Notes: a model not told the origin generated them from the sequence alone. DNA of 64,000 nt from Hamadaea flava (GCF_024172085.1 NZ_JAMZDZ010000001.1:4216001-4280000), one strand, 5' to 3'. Positions 33,703-43,867 are shown, numbered from the stretch's first letter. Translations and numbers: made by a program.

Positions 33703-36222
33703 GTGGCGCTCGTTCGGGTGTATTGCGGTTTGGCTTCGGCCGACACAGGGGTGGCCGGCGACGAAGGCTGGCTGACCGCCGCGGTCGTCGACGATTCAGG
33801 CCGTCTGCTTGAGGTCTGCGAGATCGGCGACGACGCGAACGGGTACGCGACGCTCAGCAGCCTGCTCGCCGAGCGCTCCAGCGCGCCGTCGGGCGTGGCG
33901 GTCGCCGCCGACAGCGACGACCACCTCGTCACCATGCTGCTGACGACGGCGGGCCGGCCGTTGTCTGTCGTCGACGACGACGCTGCAGACGATTACGCCG
34001 AGCGCTTCGCCGACGACGAGTCCCAGGAGGAGATCGAGTCGGAGCCGGCCGAGCGCCGGGCCGTCGGTCTCGCCCGGGCGCTCCAGGCGGGTGCGCTGTC
34101 GGCCCAGGCTGGTCCGGCTCCTCGGGACCTGGCCGGGCTCAAGCCCGTGCTCTCCGCCCACTCGGCGCTGACGCACGGCCGCCACGGCGCGGCCGGCGCC
34201 CTGCGCGAGGTGCTTCGCGAGCTGTATCCGGCGGCGCTCCGGGCGTACCCGGACCCGGCGGAGCCGGTGGCGCTGACCATTCTGGACCTCCTCCCCGAAC
34301 CCGGTCTGCTCGCCGCCCCGGCCACCGGCCGCAACCGTGACACCGCCCTCGCCGTCGACTCGGTCGCCGCTCAGGTCGCCGCGTCCGGCGTAACCGACCA
34401 CGCCAGCGCGCTGGAAGCGGTGACCGCGTTGCGCGTCGCGATCGCGGAGACTCCCCGCCGCGGCGGGGTCACCAAGCATCTGACCAGCGCCATCGCCGAA
34501 ACCGTCCGGCAAGCGGTGGCCGCCGTCCGAGCCTGCGACGCGGCCTGCGCCGCCCTCATCGACTCGGTCGCGGCCCGGGTCGCGACCCCGGCTCCGGCCA
34601 AGGGCCGCCGGGCCGCCACCCCGATCACGCCCCTGCGGGCCGTTCGTGAGGCGCCCGAGCCGCCGGTCACTCGCGTTCCGGCCGCACGCCGCAACCGAGC
34701 GCCGCTGGCTCCGGTCTCGGCCAGCCCGGTCTCGGCCAGCCCGGTCTCGGCCAGCCCGGTCTCGGCCGAGCCGGTTTCGGCCGCTCCGGCCGCCGTGACA
34801 CCTGTTTCGGCGACGCCCGTCTCCGCGACGCCCGTCTCCGCGACGCCGGTCTCCCCAGCGGCCCCGCTGCCGCCCGGCTTCGAGCCGACCCCGGCTGTAG
34901 GCGTGCCGATGGTGCAGCCGACCGCCGCCCAGCCCGTCATTCAGCCGGCCGCGCCGCAGCCGATGGCGCAGCCGGCCCACCAGCCGCAGCCCGTCGCAGC
35001 TCAGCCCGTCGCAGCTCAGCCCGTCGCAGCTCAGCCCGTCGCGGCTCAGCCCGTCGCAGCTCAGCCGGTCGCAGCTCAGCCGGTCGCGGCTCAGCCGGTC
35101 GCGGCTCAGCCGGTCGCGGCTCAGCCGGTCGCGGCTCCGCAACCGGTAGCGCAGCCGGCCCACCAGCCGCAGCCCGTCGCCGTCGCGCAGACCACCGTGC
35201 CGCAGCCGGTGTCGGCCCAGCCGATGCCCACCCGGCAGCCGCTGGCCATGCCGATGGCGCAGCCCGCCGCCAACCCGGTACCCGCGCAGCGCGTACCGGC
35301 CGAGCCCGAACCGCTGCCGTCCCGGATCACGCCGGCGGAGACTGGTGCGCCGTTCGTCCCGAAGCTCAGCCAGGCCGCGATCAACAACGCGCGGGCCGAG
35401 CGACTCACCACGCCGCCGGCCGAACCCCTGCTCGCCGCGTTGGACGAGCAGGGCGCCGGTGCCGCCGCAGCCGAGATCGTGTTCCCGCTGAGCCGCCCGG
35501 CCGCCCCGGCCAACGGCGGCGAGGTGCCGGGCGCCCGGTCGTCCTGGCCGCTGCTCGGCGACCGGGACGAGCCCGAGGCGTACGTGCCGGAGCCGGAGGT
35601 CCGCGACTTCGGGACCGGCGGCTACGACAAGGTCACGCCGCCGTGGCTCGCCGACGACCTGAAGCTGCCGGAGCCGCCCGCGTTGCGCCTGGTCGACGCG
35701 GCCGCGCTCGACGAGCCGCTGCCGGCGCGGGCCCGCCGTAGTGGTCCCGACCCGTTGGACGCCAACGTGTCGTTGCCCGACGACGCCGACGGCGACCTGC
35801 TGATCTTCTCCACCGTCCGGTCCGCCTGGTTCACCGGGCAGGCCGAGGAGGCCGTCGAGGACGAGCCGACCTGGAACTCCGAGATGGACCTCGGCTGGCG
35901 GGCGGCGCAGCACGCCTCGGACCCGGACATCGCCGAGCAGACCCGGGCCGGGCTGCCCAAGCGCGTACCGCAGGCCAACCTGGTGCCGGGATCGCCGATC
36001 GCGGCGCCCGAACGCCCGCTGCGCATCGTGCGCGACCCGCAGCGGCTGGCGCAGCACACCTCGGGCTACTTCCGGGGCTGGCGTCGTGGCCAGGAAGTCA
36101 ACGGTTACGCCGTCGGCGGCCGGCCGGGCCGGGAGTCGGCGGGCGGCTGGGACTTCAGCCGGGACAACGATCGCGACGATCGCGACGACTACGGCTACCG
36201 AACCGCTGGATACGGCAGGTAG
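33703..36222 (+). CDS. IS110-transposase-like protein with repeat linker and kinase-like C-terminus
   Basis: 839 residues. The first 200 (WLTAAVVDDSGRLLEVCEIG, SGVAVAADSDDHLVTMLLTTAGRPLSVV, LREVLRELYPAALRAYPDP) resemble the DEDD N-terminal domain and central helices of IS110 transposases, but the GxDxxK catalytic start is not kept, so it is probably inactive. Residues 337-387 repeat PVSAx and 430-479 hold nine PVAAQ copies. The C-terminus carries IFSTVRSAWF (701-710), LGWRAA (730-735), GLPKRVPQANLVPG (750-763) and YFRGWRRG, also found in order at the end of the conservon kinase nearby. No terminal inverted repeats or signs of mobility. GGAGGAGG precedes the GTG. Confidence 0.65.
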   Translation: MALVRVYCGLASADTGVAGDEGWLTAAVVDDSGRLLEVCEIGDDANGYATLSSLLAERSSAPSGVAVAADSDDHLVTMLLTTAGRPLSVVDDDAADDYAERFADDESQEEIESEPAERRAVGLARALQAGALSAQAGPAPRDLAGLKPVLSAHSALTHGRHGAAGALREVLRELYPAALRAYPDPAEPVALTILDLLPEPGLLAAPATGRNRDTALAVDSVAAQVAASGVTDHASALEAVTALRVAIAETPRRGGVTKHLTSAIAETVRQAVAAVRACDAACAALIDSVAARVATPAPAKGRRAATPITPLRAVREAPEPPVTRVPAARRNRAPLAPVSASPVSASPVSASPVSAEPVSAAPAAVTPVSATPVSATPVSATPVSPAAPLPPGFEPTPAVGVPMVQPTAAQPVIQPAAPQPMAQPAHQPQPVAAQPVAAQPVAAQPVAAQPVAAQPVAAQPVAAQPVAAQPVAAQPVAAPQPVAQPAHQPQPVAVAQTTVPQPVSAQPMPTRQPLAMPMAQPAANPVPAQRVPAEPEPLPSRITPAETGAPFVPKLSQAAINNARAERLTTPPAEPLLAALDEQGAGAAAAEIVFPLSRPAAPANGGEVPGARSSWPLLGDRDEPEAYVPEPEVRDFGTGGYDKVTPPWLADDLKLPEPPALRLVDAAALDEPLPARARRSGPDPLDANVSLPDDADGDLLIFSTVRSAWFTGQAEEAVEDEPTWNSEMDLGWRAAQHASDPDIAEQTRAGLPKRVPQANLVPGSPIAAPERPLRIVRDPQRLAQHTSGYFRGWRRGQEVNGYAVGGRPGRESAGGWDFSRDNDRDDRDDYGYRTAGYGR
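34990..35139 (+). repeat. 15-bp in-frame tandem repeat (PVAAQ)
   Basis: Nine copies of a 15-bp unit of the type CCCGTCGCAGCTCAG, varying only in third positions, plus a tenth copy ending in proline. The near-identity suggests recent expansion by slippage. Confidence 0.85.
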
Positions 36223-36340
36223 CATTCGAACCTCTTTGGCTAGCTCCACCCGTGAAGTAAGCCACACGGACGGGGCTTGACCTTACCTGCGGTGGGGCGA
36301 GAGCATACGCCAGCAGCAGTATCAGGTTCGGAGGCGGTTC

Positions 36341-37543
36341 ATGAGTGTCACCCGGCGCGGTTTCCTGTCCCTGGGAGCCGCGGTGGCAGCGGGGTCGGCG
36401 CTCACCGGTTGTGGCGTCCTCAACGGTTCGCCGGCGACGGCCACCGAGAACAAGGTGCTGAGCACGGACCCGATCCGGGTCGGCGCGACGCTGGAACTCT
36501 CGGGCAGCGGCACGGTCTCCGGTCGGCTGCAAGAACGCGCCATCGCGATCGCCCTGGCCGAACTCAACGTCGACGGCGTACGCGTCGGCGACAGCTATCG
36601 CAAGCTCGACGTGGTCATCCGCGACAACCAGAGCGACGGCGCGACCGCGACCGACGTCGCCGAGGAGTTCGCCGCGATGGGCGTAGCCGCCATCATCGGC
36701 GGCCTGAGCACCGAAGCCGCGTTCGCCACCCTCAAGGTGGCCGAGGCGAAACACGTGCCGTACCTGTCGTTCTGCGCCGCCGACGCCATCTCCATTCCGT
36801 TGAGCACGCGGAAGTTCACCTACAAGCTGGCGCCGAACGCCTCGGATGTCGCGACTCGGCTGGCCCGCCGCATGCGCGCCGTCGGGCAACGGGAGGTCGT
36901 CATCCTCTCCACCGACGACACGCTCGGTTCTGACGGCGTACGCGCGACCAAGGCGGCCTTGACGGCGGCCGGACGCAAGTTGGTGGACACCGTCGAGTTG
37001 GCCGCCTCGGGCAAGGACTTCGCTGGGGCAGCGGCCCGGGCCGTGGAGGAGAAGCCGGACGCGGTCGTCGTCTGGACGTCGCCCGCCAACGCCGTACGCG
37101 CTGTGCAGGCGCTCAAGGACACCGACGAGAACCCGGCGATCTACCTGCCGCCGACCGCGATCGACGACGACACCTTGAAGGGGGACAACGCCTCCGTCAT
37201 GGAAGGCGTGTACGTCCTCTACTCGCCGGTGCTGGCCGGGGCGCCGTTCATCGTGAACACCGCCAGCGGCCGGGAGATCCGGCTGTTCGTCAACCGCTAC
37301 AACCAGGAATACGGCGCGTTCAGCGGCTGCATGCCGTACGCCGTCGACGCCCTGGCGCTGGTGGCCGCGGCCGCCCGGCGCGTCTCCACCGTGGAGGGGC
37401 GCCGGTTGCGGGGTGCGCTGGAGTCCACCCCCTACGACGGTGTCGCCGGGGCGTACGGCTTCAGCCCGATCGACCACGGCGGTATGGCCCCCGAGGTGCT
37501 GGCCCTGTTCCAGGCCAAGGGCGGGGCCTGGCAGCGCCTCTGA
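36341..37543 (+). CDS. Solitary substrate-binding lipoprotein (branched-chain amino acid/amide type)
   Basis: 400 residues. TRRGFLSLGAA is a Tat-type twin-arginine signal and is followed by the lipobox LTGC. The body has the type I periplasmic-binding fold of the LivK/AmiC class (IRVGATLELSGSGTVSGR, VAAIIGGLSTEAAFATLKVAEAKHVPYLSFCA, AVVVWTSPANAVRAVQALKD). No permease or ATPase gene is adjacent, so it might serve a distant transporter or act as a sensor. It sits convergent to the conservon. GGAGG lies 6 nt before the ATG. Confidence 0.85.
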   Translation: MSVTRRGFLSLGAAVAAGSALTGCGVLNGSPATATENKVLSTDPIRVGATLELSGSGTVSGRLQERAIAIALAELNVDGVRVGDSYRKLDVVIRDNQSDGATATDVAEEFAAMGVAAIIGGLSTEAAFATLKVAEAKHVPYLSFCAADAISIPLSTRKFTYKLAPNASDVATRLARRMRAVGQREVVILSTDDTLGSDGVRATKAALTAAGRKLVDTVELAASGKDFAGAAARAVEEKPDAVVVWTSPANAVRAVQALKDTDENPAIYLPPTAIDDDTLKGDNASVMEGVYVLYSPVLAGAPFIVNTASGREIRLFVNRYNQEYGAFSGCMPYAVDALALVAAAARRVSTVEGRRLRGALESTPYDGVAGAYGFSPIDHGGMAPEVLALFQAKGGAWQRL

Positions 37544-37574
37544 GGCCCGCTCAGCCCGCGGAACACGCATACGA

Positions 37575-37606
37575 AAGAGCGGCCTCCCGCGAAGGGGGCC
37601 GCTCTT
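37575..37606. terminator. Bidirectional terminator between the binding-protein gene and conservon
   Basis: AAGAGCGGCCTCC (37575-37587) pairs with GGGGGCCGCTCTT (37594-37606) with one G-T pair, loop CGCGAA, flanked by A and T residues. Confidence 0.8.
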
Positions 37607-37622
37607 CTCGTTGTGACCGGCG

Positions 37623-38210
37623 TCAGGCCGGAATGCCGGTACGCGTCCGCCGCATGCTCAGCACGTATTCCACCAGGCCGATGAGTACCTGCTTGGTGGA
37701 CTCGCGGCCACGGGCGTCACACGGCAGCACCGGGACCTCCGGAGAGATCGCGAGCGCGTCGCGAACGTCCTGCTCGGAGTGGAACTGCGTGCCGTCGAAG
37801 CAGTTGATCGCCACGACGTACGGCAGCTTGCGGTGCTCGAAGAAGTCGATCGCCGCGAAGCAGTCGGCCAGCCGCCGGGTGTCGACGAGGACGACCGCGC
37901 CGATCGCGCCGCGAACCAGCTCGTCCCACATGAACCAGAACCGCGTCTGGCCCGGCGTACCGAACAGGTACAGGATCAGGTCGCGGTCGATCGAGATCCG
38001 GCCGAAGTCCATCGCGACCGTGGTCGTCGTCTTGCCCGGCACCTGCCGGGTGTCGTCGACCCCGACGCCCGCGGACGTCATGATCGCTTCGGTGGTCAGC
38101 GGGGTGATCTCCGATACCGACCCGACCAGCGTGGTCTTGCCCACGCCGAAGCCACCGGCGATGACGATCTTCGCCGAGGTCACCCGTCCCACGTTAGGAC
38201 GGTGCGACAT
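37623..38210 (-). CDS. cvnD: Conservon small GTPase (CvnD type)
   Basis: 195 residues. P-loop GGFGVGKTTLVG, switch region DDTRQVPGKTTTTVAMDFGRI, G3 GTPGQTRF, and NCFD in the position of NKxD. This is the Ras-like/MglA-type GTPase closing the four-gene conservon. In Streptomyces such GTPases form a membrane complex with the kinase, roadblock and DUF742 proteins, with roles in development and metabolism. ATG at 38210 follows the DUF742 stop by one base and has CGGAGG upstream. Last gene of the operon. Confidence 0.92.
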   Translation of the reverse strand: MSHRPNVGRVTSAKIVIAGGFGVGKTTLVGSVSEITPLTTEAIMTSAGVGVDDTRQVPGKTTTTVAMDFGRISIDRDLILYLFGTPGQTRFWFMWDELVRGAIGAVVLVDTRRLADCFAAIDFFEHRKLPYVVAINCFDGTQFHSEQDVRDALAISPEVPVLPCDARGRESTKQVLIGLVEYVLSMRRTRTGIPA

Positions 38211-38211
38211 T

Positions 38212-38583
38212 TCAGAGCCTCCGAAGTCCACTCAGCACCCTCTCCAGCAACTCAGTGCCTACTGCGTCATTGGTCTCGAACGAGGTCGGCTCATAGACCG
38301 CGACGAGACCATCTGCGGCCATATCAGCGATGAGAACCCGCGCCACGCCGAGCGGCAGCTGCATCCGCGCCGCGATCTCGGCCAGCGACTGCAGGCGGCC
38401 GTCGCACAGTGAGGCGATGTGCTGGTGTTCCCGGCCCGCGCCTTTGGTCGACTGTGTCGACCGGCCACGCATGGTCGTCTCCACCAGCGCTTCGATCGCG
38501 ATCTCCAGCCTGGGCCGGGTGCGACCTCGGGTAACGGCGTACGGCCGAACCAGCGCACCGGTCGGTTCTTCGCGTTCAACCAT
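38212..38583 (-). CDS. cvnC: DUF742 conservon protein (CvnC type)
   Basis: 123 residues. RPYAVTRGRTRP near the start and a helix-turn-helix-like segment QSLAEIAARMQLPLGVARVLIADMAADGLV are the DUF742 hallmarks; LCDGRLQS precedes it. The domain resembles winged-helix proteins but is thought to work in protein interaction inside the conservon complex. One base separates it from the GTPase gene, and about 66 bp separate it from the roadblock gene. Confidence 0.92.
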   Translation of the reverse strand: MVEREEPTGALVRPYAVTRGRTRPRLEIAIEALVETTMRGRSTQSTKGAGREHQHIASLCDGRLQSLAEIAARMQLPLGVARVLIADMAADGLVAVYEPTSFETNDAVGTELLERVLSGLRRL

Positions 38584-38649
38584 CTAGCCGTTCACCCCCT
38601 TCCAAACCCGCCGTGGACCCTCCACCGCGGGTTCGTACCGCGCGCGTCC

Positions 38650-39054
38650 TCAGTTGAGCATGCCCGCCGCCGCCCGCGGGGCCGGCGTGAGCGCGTCGCC
38701 CACCCGGTCCACCAGCAGCGCCATCTCGTAGCCGACCTGACCGACGTCGCAGCTGCGCGCGGCGAGAACGGCGAACGAGGAACCGTCCGAAATGGACATC
38801 AGGAACAGGAACCCGTTGTCCATCTCCACGACGGTCTGCAGGACAGCCCCGCCCTCGAAGCACCGCGCGGCGCCCTGGGTCAGGCTGACCAGGCCGGAGG
38901 AGATCGCCGCCAACTGGTCGGCGCGGTCCCGCGGCAGGTCACGTGACGACGCCAGGAGCAGGCCGTCGGCGGAGACTGCGACCGCGTGGGCGACTCCCGG
39001 GACGCGATCCGCGAAGTTGGCGAGGAGCCAACCCAGATCCTGCGTTGATGTCAT
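38650..39054 (-). CDS. cvnB: Roadblock/LC7 domain protein (CvnB type)
   Basis: 134 residues with a single roadblock/LC7 fold: [30 protein letters not shown] at the start, then [18 protein letters not shown] and [23 protein letters not shown]. Proteins of this type act as GTPase-activating or scaffolding partners of the MglA-like GTPase. Its ATG overlaps the kinase stop by 4 nt (ATGA). Confidence 0.93.
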   Translation of the reverse strand: MTSTQDLGWLLANFADRVPGVAHAVAVSADGLLLASSRDLPRDRADQLAAISSGLVSLTQGAARCFEGGAVLQTVVEMDNGFLFLMSISDGSSFAVLAARSCDVGQVGYEMALLVDRVGDALTPAPRAAAGMLN

Positions 39055-42000
39055 GCCTCATGCTCCTTGCCACCTTGCCGCCCGTTCGGGTTCGAACCAG
39101 CGGTCGAGTCATCGTCTTTCTGCTGCGTACGGCCTCGCTGCACACCGCGGTGGTATGCGGAGAGCAGGCCGCGAACACCTTCGGGCGTACGCCGGTCCAG
39201 CGTCGTGCCGCCCTTGTCCACACCGCCCGGGACCAGCTGCGCCATCGGAACACGCTTGGGCAGGCCGGAGCCGGTCACTTCGGTCGAATCCTCGTTCGAG
39301 GCGGACGCGGCCGCCGTGGCCGCCTTCCAGCCGTCGTCGGCGATCGTCTGCCAGCTCGGCGCGTACGGCGCCGGAACCGTGTACCCCGTAGGGCGGTCGT
39401 TGCTCCCCATGCCTGCACTACCCGCCATCGTGCTCGAACGCTGTTGCTCTCCGTCCCGAGCGCCCCCACCGGCGATCGTCGGATACTGTCCCGTGGCCTG
39501 CTCGGTCGCGGGAACGGTGGCGTACGGCCCGGCGGCCGTCTCCGCGGTGATCCGCGGGATCTGCGCTGTGGCCGAGGCGTCGGCCGCGTCGGCCAGTTCG
39601 CCGGCGGCCGGCTTCCGCGTCCGGAACCAGGCCGATTCCAGCTCCCGGAAGATCGGCAGCTCCATCGTCTCGTCCGCGGGCGGCACCTGCCGATCCGGCA
39701 TGGCGGGCGCGGGCGGCACGTACGCGAGAGTCGGCCGCGGCTCCGCCCCGGCTGTCGGAACGGCCGGGTAGTCAGACGTCCGCTCGGTCGGGCGCTGCGG
39801 CAGCGGCTCGCCGACCGACGGCGTCGTCGGAACGTTGGGCGTCGTCGGCATGGTGACCGGCGGCCAGACCGGCAGCGACGGCGCGGTCGGCGAAGCGCTC
39901 GCCGGGCCGCTGACCGGGGTCGAGCTGACCGGAGTGGAACTGACGGGAGCCGAGCTGACCGGTACGCCGCTGACGGGGTATCCGCTGACCGGAGCGCCGC
40001 TCACCGGGTACCCGCTGACCGGGACGCTGCTGATCGGCGGGGTGCCCGTCGTGGGCATCGCCTCCGGCGAGGTCGGCATCTGACGCGGGATGCCCACGCC
40101 GTCCGACATCAGTTCGCCGTCGACCGTCCAGCTCTCCTGCGGCCGGCGAGTCGGCAGCGGGTTGTGGTCGGCCGGGCCGGATCCGTTGACCGGGCCGGCC
40201 GGGGCGGCCGGGCGGCCGTTGGCTCCGGTGAGGTCGGACCACGCCGGCATCGAGCGGCCGTTGACCGGCTCGGGCATCGGCGGGACGTTCGGGGCGGCCG
40301 GCGCTTCGAAGATGCGAGGCGGCTGCTGCTCGTACGCCGGACGCTGGGCCTGGCCCGGACGCTGGCCCGGCGCCTGGCGCTGCACCGGCCCGCTCTCCAG
40401 CGCCAGCGGCTGTGCGAACGGGGAGCGCGGCGGCGTCTGGGCCGGCGGCGTCTGCGGGGTGACAGGCCGGCTCGGGGCCTGACCGCGCCCGGACAGCGCC
40501 CGCGGCACGAGCACGGACTGCGGCAGCGTGACGTCGGCGATGGTGCCCCGGTCGGTGGCGGGCCGCAGCTCGGTCTTGACGCCATGCCGGGCGGCGAGCC
40601 GCGCGACCACGACCAGGCCCATCATCCGGGAGACCGCCACGTCCACCATGGGTGGCGTGGCGAGCCGCTCGTTGATGTCGGCGAGCATCTCGTTGGAGAT
40701 GCCGATGCCCTGGTCCTCGACGTAGAGGACGGCTCGGTCGCCGACCCGCCGCGCCTCGACCATGACGATCGAGTCCGGCGGCGAGAACGCGGTCGCGTTG
40801 TCGAACAGCTCGGCAACGAGGTGGACGAGGTCGTTGACGGCGTGCGAGGCGACCTCGATGTCCCGGTCGACCGTGCCGAACTCGATGCGCGTGTAGTGCT
40901 CGACCTCGGACTGCGCGGCGCGGAGCACGTCCACCAGGGACGCCGGGTCGCGCTGGACGCGGGTCGAGTCGGCGCCCGCCAGCACCAGGAGGTTTTCGTC
41001 GTTGCGGCGCATCCGGGTGGCGAGGTGGTCGAGCTGGAACAGCTCGGCCAGCCGGTCCGGGTCCTCCTCGCCGCGTTCGAGCCGGTCGAGGTGGCCGATG
41101 AGCCGGTCGACCAGGATCTGCGAACGGCGGGCCAGGTTGACGAACATCGTCGCGACCGAGGACCGCAGGGCGGCCTGCTCGGCCGCGGTACGCACGGCTT
41201 CCAGGTGGACGGCGTTGAACGCCTCGGTCACCTGGCCGAACTCGTCCTTGCTGCGGACCGGCAGCGGGTCGGCGATCTGCGTCGCGACCTGGGCCGGGGA
41301 CAGCTGCGCGGAGATCGACGGATCACGCAGCCGGGCGACCGCCTGGGGCAGCCCGTACTGGGCGACGTTGAGCGCGCCGTGCCGCAGTTCGCGCAGCGAC
41401 CGGGCCATCGACCGGGCCACGAGCCAGGCGAACAGGATCGCCAGGATCAGCGCGCCGAGCAGCAGACCGGTCTGCACCAGGACCTGCCGGGTGACGTTGT
41501 CCCGGACGCGGGTCGCCTCGCTGGCCGCGTCGGCGTCGACCTTCTCTTCCACCTTGCGGACGAGGTCGGCCGCCTCGGAGTGCGACTGGTCCCAGTTCTG
41601 CGCGGTGAACGTCAAGGTGGACATCTGCGGCGAGCTCATCGACTCGATCAGCCCCTGGTCGAGGCTGACCTCTCGGAATGCCCGGCCGCTGGTGCGGGTG
41701 GTCCAGATCTCGAACTCGTCCGCCGTCGCGAGCAGCTTGAACGCGTTGAATGCCTGCTCGGAACCCATCAGGGTGGCGATGTAGTCGTCCTTCATCTGCG
41801 TCGTCATGGTGCCGCTGGCGAACGCGTTCAGGACGATGATCCGCTTCTGCGCCTGATATTCCTTGTACTTGGCGAGCTGCGCGCCGGCCTGCATCCGCTC
41901 GGACAGCGAGGTGTCGCCGGCCAACCGCGCGGTGTAGTCCCTCAGCTGGTTCAGGTCGCCGATGATCGAGCTGTAGGTCGAGGCGACGTCGCTCGCCTGG

Positions 42001-42488
42001 GACTTGGCGTTCTTCGTGCCGTCCCGGACCGGGCCGAGCGCCTGCAGACCCTGGGTGACGTTCTCCAGCGTCGCGGTGAACTTGGCGGGCAGGTCGGTCG
42101 TCGAGAGCGACTGCACCTGCTGGAGGTAGTCGTCCTTGGCCTTGTCCGTCGCGGTGATGACCTGGTCGAGCGCGCTCAGCGCGGTCTGCCGGGCCGCCTT
42201 GTCGGTGCCGGCGCCCAGCGCCATGACCGCCTTGGCCCGTTCTTCCTGCAGCTCATGGGCGAGCTCGCCGGCCTCGGTGTTGACGTTCGCGAAGGTACGC
42301 GCACGGTCCGCCAGCTCGACCGTATCCATCTGGCCGACCAGACCGTTGACACCGACGACGATGGTGGCCAGCGTCGGCACCACCATGATGAGGCCAAGTT
42401 TGGCCCAGATGGGCATGTCCCGGAGTCGACCCGCCGGCCGACGGAGACGCGAAAGGACCGAACTATCCGATCCTGGCCGCTTGCTCAC
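39051..42488 (-). CDS. cvnA: Nitrate/nitrite-sensing (NIT) domain sensor histidine kinase (CvnA type)
   Basis: 1145 residues. TM1 at 27-48, extracellular NIT-type helical domain (about 55-310), TM2 at 337-358, HAMP, the dimerisation helix with [11 protein letters not shown] (about 487-497), N-box [12 protein letters not shown] and G-box [10 protein letters not shown] long disordered tail (665-1145) follows, with PVSGxP repeats and the end motifs [31 protein letters not shown] and [12 protein letters not shown] at 42488 has GGAAGGACGG upstream; the frame to 42596 is not needed. Classical phosphotransfer is uncertain because no response regulator is adjacent; the output is expected through the roadblock/GTPase. 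Confidence 0.92.
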   Translation of the reverse strand: MSKRPGSDSSVLSRLRRPAGRLRDMPIWAKLGLIMVVPTLATIVVGVNGLVGQMDTVELADRARTFANVNTEAGELAHELQEERAKAVMALGAGTDKAARQTALSALDQVITATDKAKDDYLQQVQSLSTTDLPAKFTATLENVTQGLQALGPVRDGTKNAKSQASDVASTYSSIIGDLNQLRDYTARLAGDTSLSERMQAGAQLAKYKEYQAQKRIIVLNAFASGTMTTQMKDDYIATLMGSEQAFNAFKLLATADEFEIWTTRTSGRAFREVSLDQGLIESMSSPQMSTLTFTAQNWDQSHSEAADLVRKVEEKVDADAASEATRVRDNVTRQVLVQTGLLLGALILAILFAWLVARSMARSLRELRHGALNVAQYGLPQAVARLRDPSISAQLSPAQVATQIADPLPVRSKDEFGQVTEAFNAVHLEAVRTAAEQAALRSSVATMFVNLARRSQILVDRLIGHLDRLERGEEDPDRLAELFQLDHLATRMRRNDENLLVLAGADSTRVQRDPASLVDVLRAAQSEVEHYTRIEFGTVDRDIEVASHAVNDLVHLVAELFDNATAFSPPDSIVMVEARRVGDRAVLYVEDQGIGISNEMLADINERLATPPMVDVAVSRMMGLVVVARLAARHGVKTELRPATDRGTIADVTLPQSVLVPRALSGRGQAPSRPVTPQTPPAQTPPRSPFAQPLALESGPVQRQAPGQRPGQAQRPAYEQQPPRIFEAPAAPNVPPMPEPVNGRSMPAWSDLTGANGRPAAPAGPVNGSGPADHNPLPTRRPQESWTVDGELMSDGVGIPRQMPTSPEAMPTTGTPPISSVPVSGYPVSGAPVSGYPVSGVPVSSAPVSSTPVSSTPVSGPASASPTAPSLPVWPPVTMPTTPNVPTTPSVGEPLPQRPTERTSDYPAVPTAGAEPRPTLAYVPPAPAMPDRQVPPADETMELPIFRELESAWFRTRKPAAGELADAADASATAQIPRITAETAAGPYATVPATEQATGQYPTIAGGGARDGEQQRSSTMAGSAGMGSNDRPTGYTVPAPYAPSWQTIADDGWKAATAAASASNEDSTEVTGSGLPKRVPMAQLVPGGVDKGGTTLDRRTPEGVRGLLSAYHRGVQRGRTQQKDDDSTAGSNPNGRQGGKEHEA

Positions 42489-42665
42489 GTCACCGTCCTT
42501 CCCACAACGGGCCGCCCTCGGCCCGCAGCGCTCGCTGGCCCCGCACACGCTACCCACAGTCGTGGGCGATCCGCCACGCCGTTGCTCAGCAATCAACTGC
42601 CGACCGTGTTAGGCCGGACCCCCGAGATTCCATCACGTTGGGCGATAAAGCAAAAGGCCAGCCTG

Positions 42666-42686
42666 CCCCAGTTCCCACAACTGGGG
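42666..42686. other. Perfect hairpin between conservon and add
   Basis: CCCCAGTT (42666-42673) and AACTGGGG (42679-42686) pair with loop CCCAC. The gap 42489-42751 otherwise shows no gene. It may be an operator or a terminator for add transcription. Confidence 0.5.
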
Positions 42687-42751
42687 AGAAACATCAGGAC
42701 ACTTGGGTAATACCGCGCCTGCGACATCCCACCAAGAGTGACCGACGGTGA

Positions 42752-43855
42752 CTACGCGGTTCCGATCAGCTTCGCGTACGCGGGTTTGATGGTGTCGTTG
42801 ATGATGGCCAGTCGCTCGTCGAACGGGATGAACGCGCTCTTCATCGCGTTGATGGTGAACCACTGCAGCTCGGCCCAGCCGTAGCCGAACGCCTCCACCA
42901 GCAGCGCCATCTCCCGGCTCATGGACGTCCCGCTCATCAACCGGTTGTCCGTGTTGACGGTGGCCCGGAAGCGCAGATCCCGCAGGAGGCCGATCGGGTG
43001 CTCCGCGATCGACGGGGCGGCTCCGGTCTGGACGTTCGACGAAGGACAGAGTTCGAGCGGGATCCGCTTATCCCGGACATATGCCGCCAACCGTCCGAGC
43101 CGCCGACCGCCACCAAGCCCACCGGCCGACTCCGCCGGGCCGATGTCGTCCACGATCCGCACCCCGTGGCCGAGCCGGTCGGCGCCGCACCACTGAATGG
43201 CCTGCCAGATCGAGGGCAGGCCGAAGGCTTCGCCGGCGTGGATGGTGAAGTGAAAATTCTCACGTTGTAGATATTCGAAAGCATCGAGGTGTCGGGTGGG
43301 CGGGTAACCCGCCTCGGCTCCGGCGATGTCGAAGCCGACCACCCCGGCGTCCCGGTAGGCCACGGCCAGCTCGGCGATCTCCATCGACCGGGCGGCGTGC
43401 CGCATCGCCGTGAGCAGGCAGCCGATCCGGATCGTCCGGCCCAGCGCGGCGGCCTGGGCGGTGCCCTCGGCGAACCCGGCCAGCACCGCCTCGACCACCT
43501 CGGCCAGCGTCAACCCGTTCTCCAGGTGCTGCTCCGGGGCGTACCGGACCTCGGCGTAGACCACGCCGTCCAGGGCCAGGTCGAGCGCGCACTCGGCGGC
43601 CACCCGGCGCAGCGCCGCCGCGGTCTGCATGACCGCCACGGTGTGCCCGAAAGTCTCCAGGTAGCGCTCCAGCGAACCGGAGTCGGCGGCGGCGGAGAAC
43701 CAGCGCCCGAGCGCGTCGGGATCGGTCTCCGGCAGCTCATGGCCGATCTCGGCGGCCAGCTCGACGATGGTCGCGGGTCGCAGGCCGCCGTCGAGGTGGT
43801 CGTGGAGCAGGGCCTTCGGGGCGTTGACGATCTCGGCGTAGCTGGGTGCGACCAT
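42752..43855 (-). CDS. add: Adenosine deaminase
   Basis: 367 residues. Zinc ligands [12 protein letters not shown] at the start (H-x-H-x-D-G), the [12 protein letters not shown] loop (His and catalytic Glu), LGHGVRI, and the final metal Asp in [10 protein letters not shown], slightly changed from the usual TDDP. It deaminates adenosine or deoxyadenosine to inosine forms. ATG at 43855 has TATCGT 6 nt ahead and no ribosome site. A local AT-rich stretch (43247-43285, [12 protein letters not shown]) stands out from the rest of the gene. Confidence 0.93.
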   Translation of the reverse strand: MVAPSYAEIVNAPKALLHDHLDGGLRPATIVELAAEIGHELPETDPDALGRWFSAAADSGSLERYLETFGHTVAVMQTAAALRRVAAECALDLALDGVVYAEVRYAPEQHLENGLTLAEVVEAVLAGFAEGTAQAAALGRTIRIGCLLTAMRHAARSMEIAELAVAYRDAGVVGFDIAGAEAGYPPTRHLDAFEYLQRENFHFTIHAGEAFGLPSIWQAIQWCGADRLGHGVRIVDDIGPAESAGGLGGGRRLGRLAAYVRDKRIPLELCPSSNVQTGAAPSIAEHPIGLLRDLRFRATVNTDNRLMSGTSMSREMALLVEAFGYGWAELQWFTINAMKSAFIPFDERLAIINDTIKPAYAKLIGTA

Positions 43856-43861
43856 GTGATG

Positions 43862-43867
43862 ACGATA
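43862..43867 (-). promoter_or_regulatory. TATCGT -10 box of add
   Basis: On the minus strand TATCGT lies 6 nt before the add ATG; the same TATCGTCATC word precedes the GGCT-like gene. Confidence 0.45.

Noticed and set aside
34711-35139. Repeats that could be mistaken for a CRISPR array
   Set aside because: The units are 15 bp, contiguous, in frame and without spacers. They encode PVSAx and PVAAQ protein repeats.
33703-36222. An active IS110 insertion sequence
   Set aside because: The catalytic start motif is not kept, the protein has long repeat and tail domains, no IS ends are visible, and codon use matches the neighbours.
36223-36340. A tRNA or structured RNA upstream of the binding lipoprotein gene
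   Set aside because: No cloverleaf, no T-loop GTTCRA with matching stem, and the region ends in an ordinary ribosome site.
38943-42710. A 1255-residue open frame on the plus strand
   Set aside because: It is the complement of the roadblock and sensor kinase genes, with no domain or ribosome site. It is a shadow of the real minus-strand genes.
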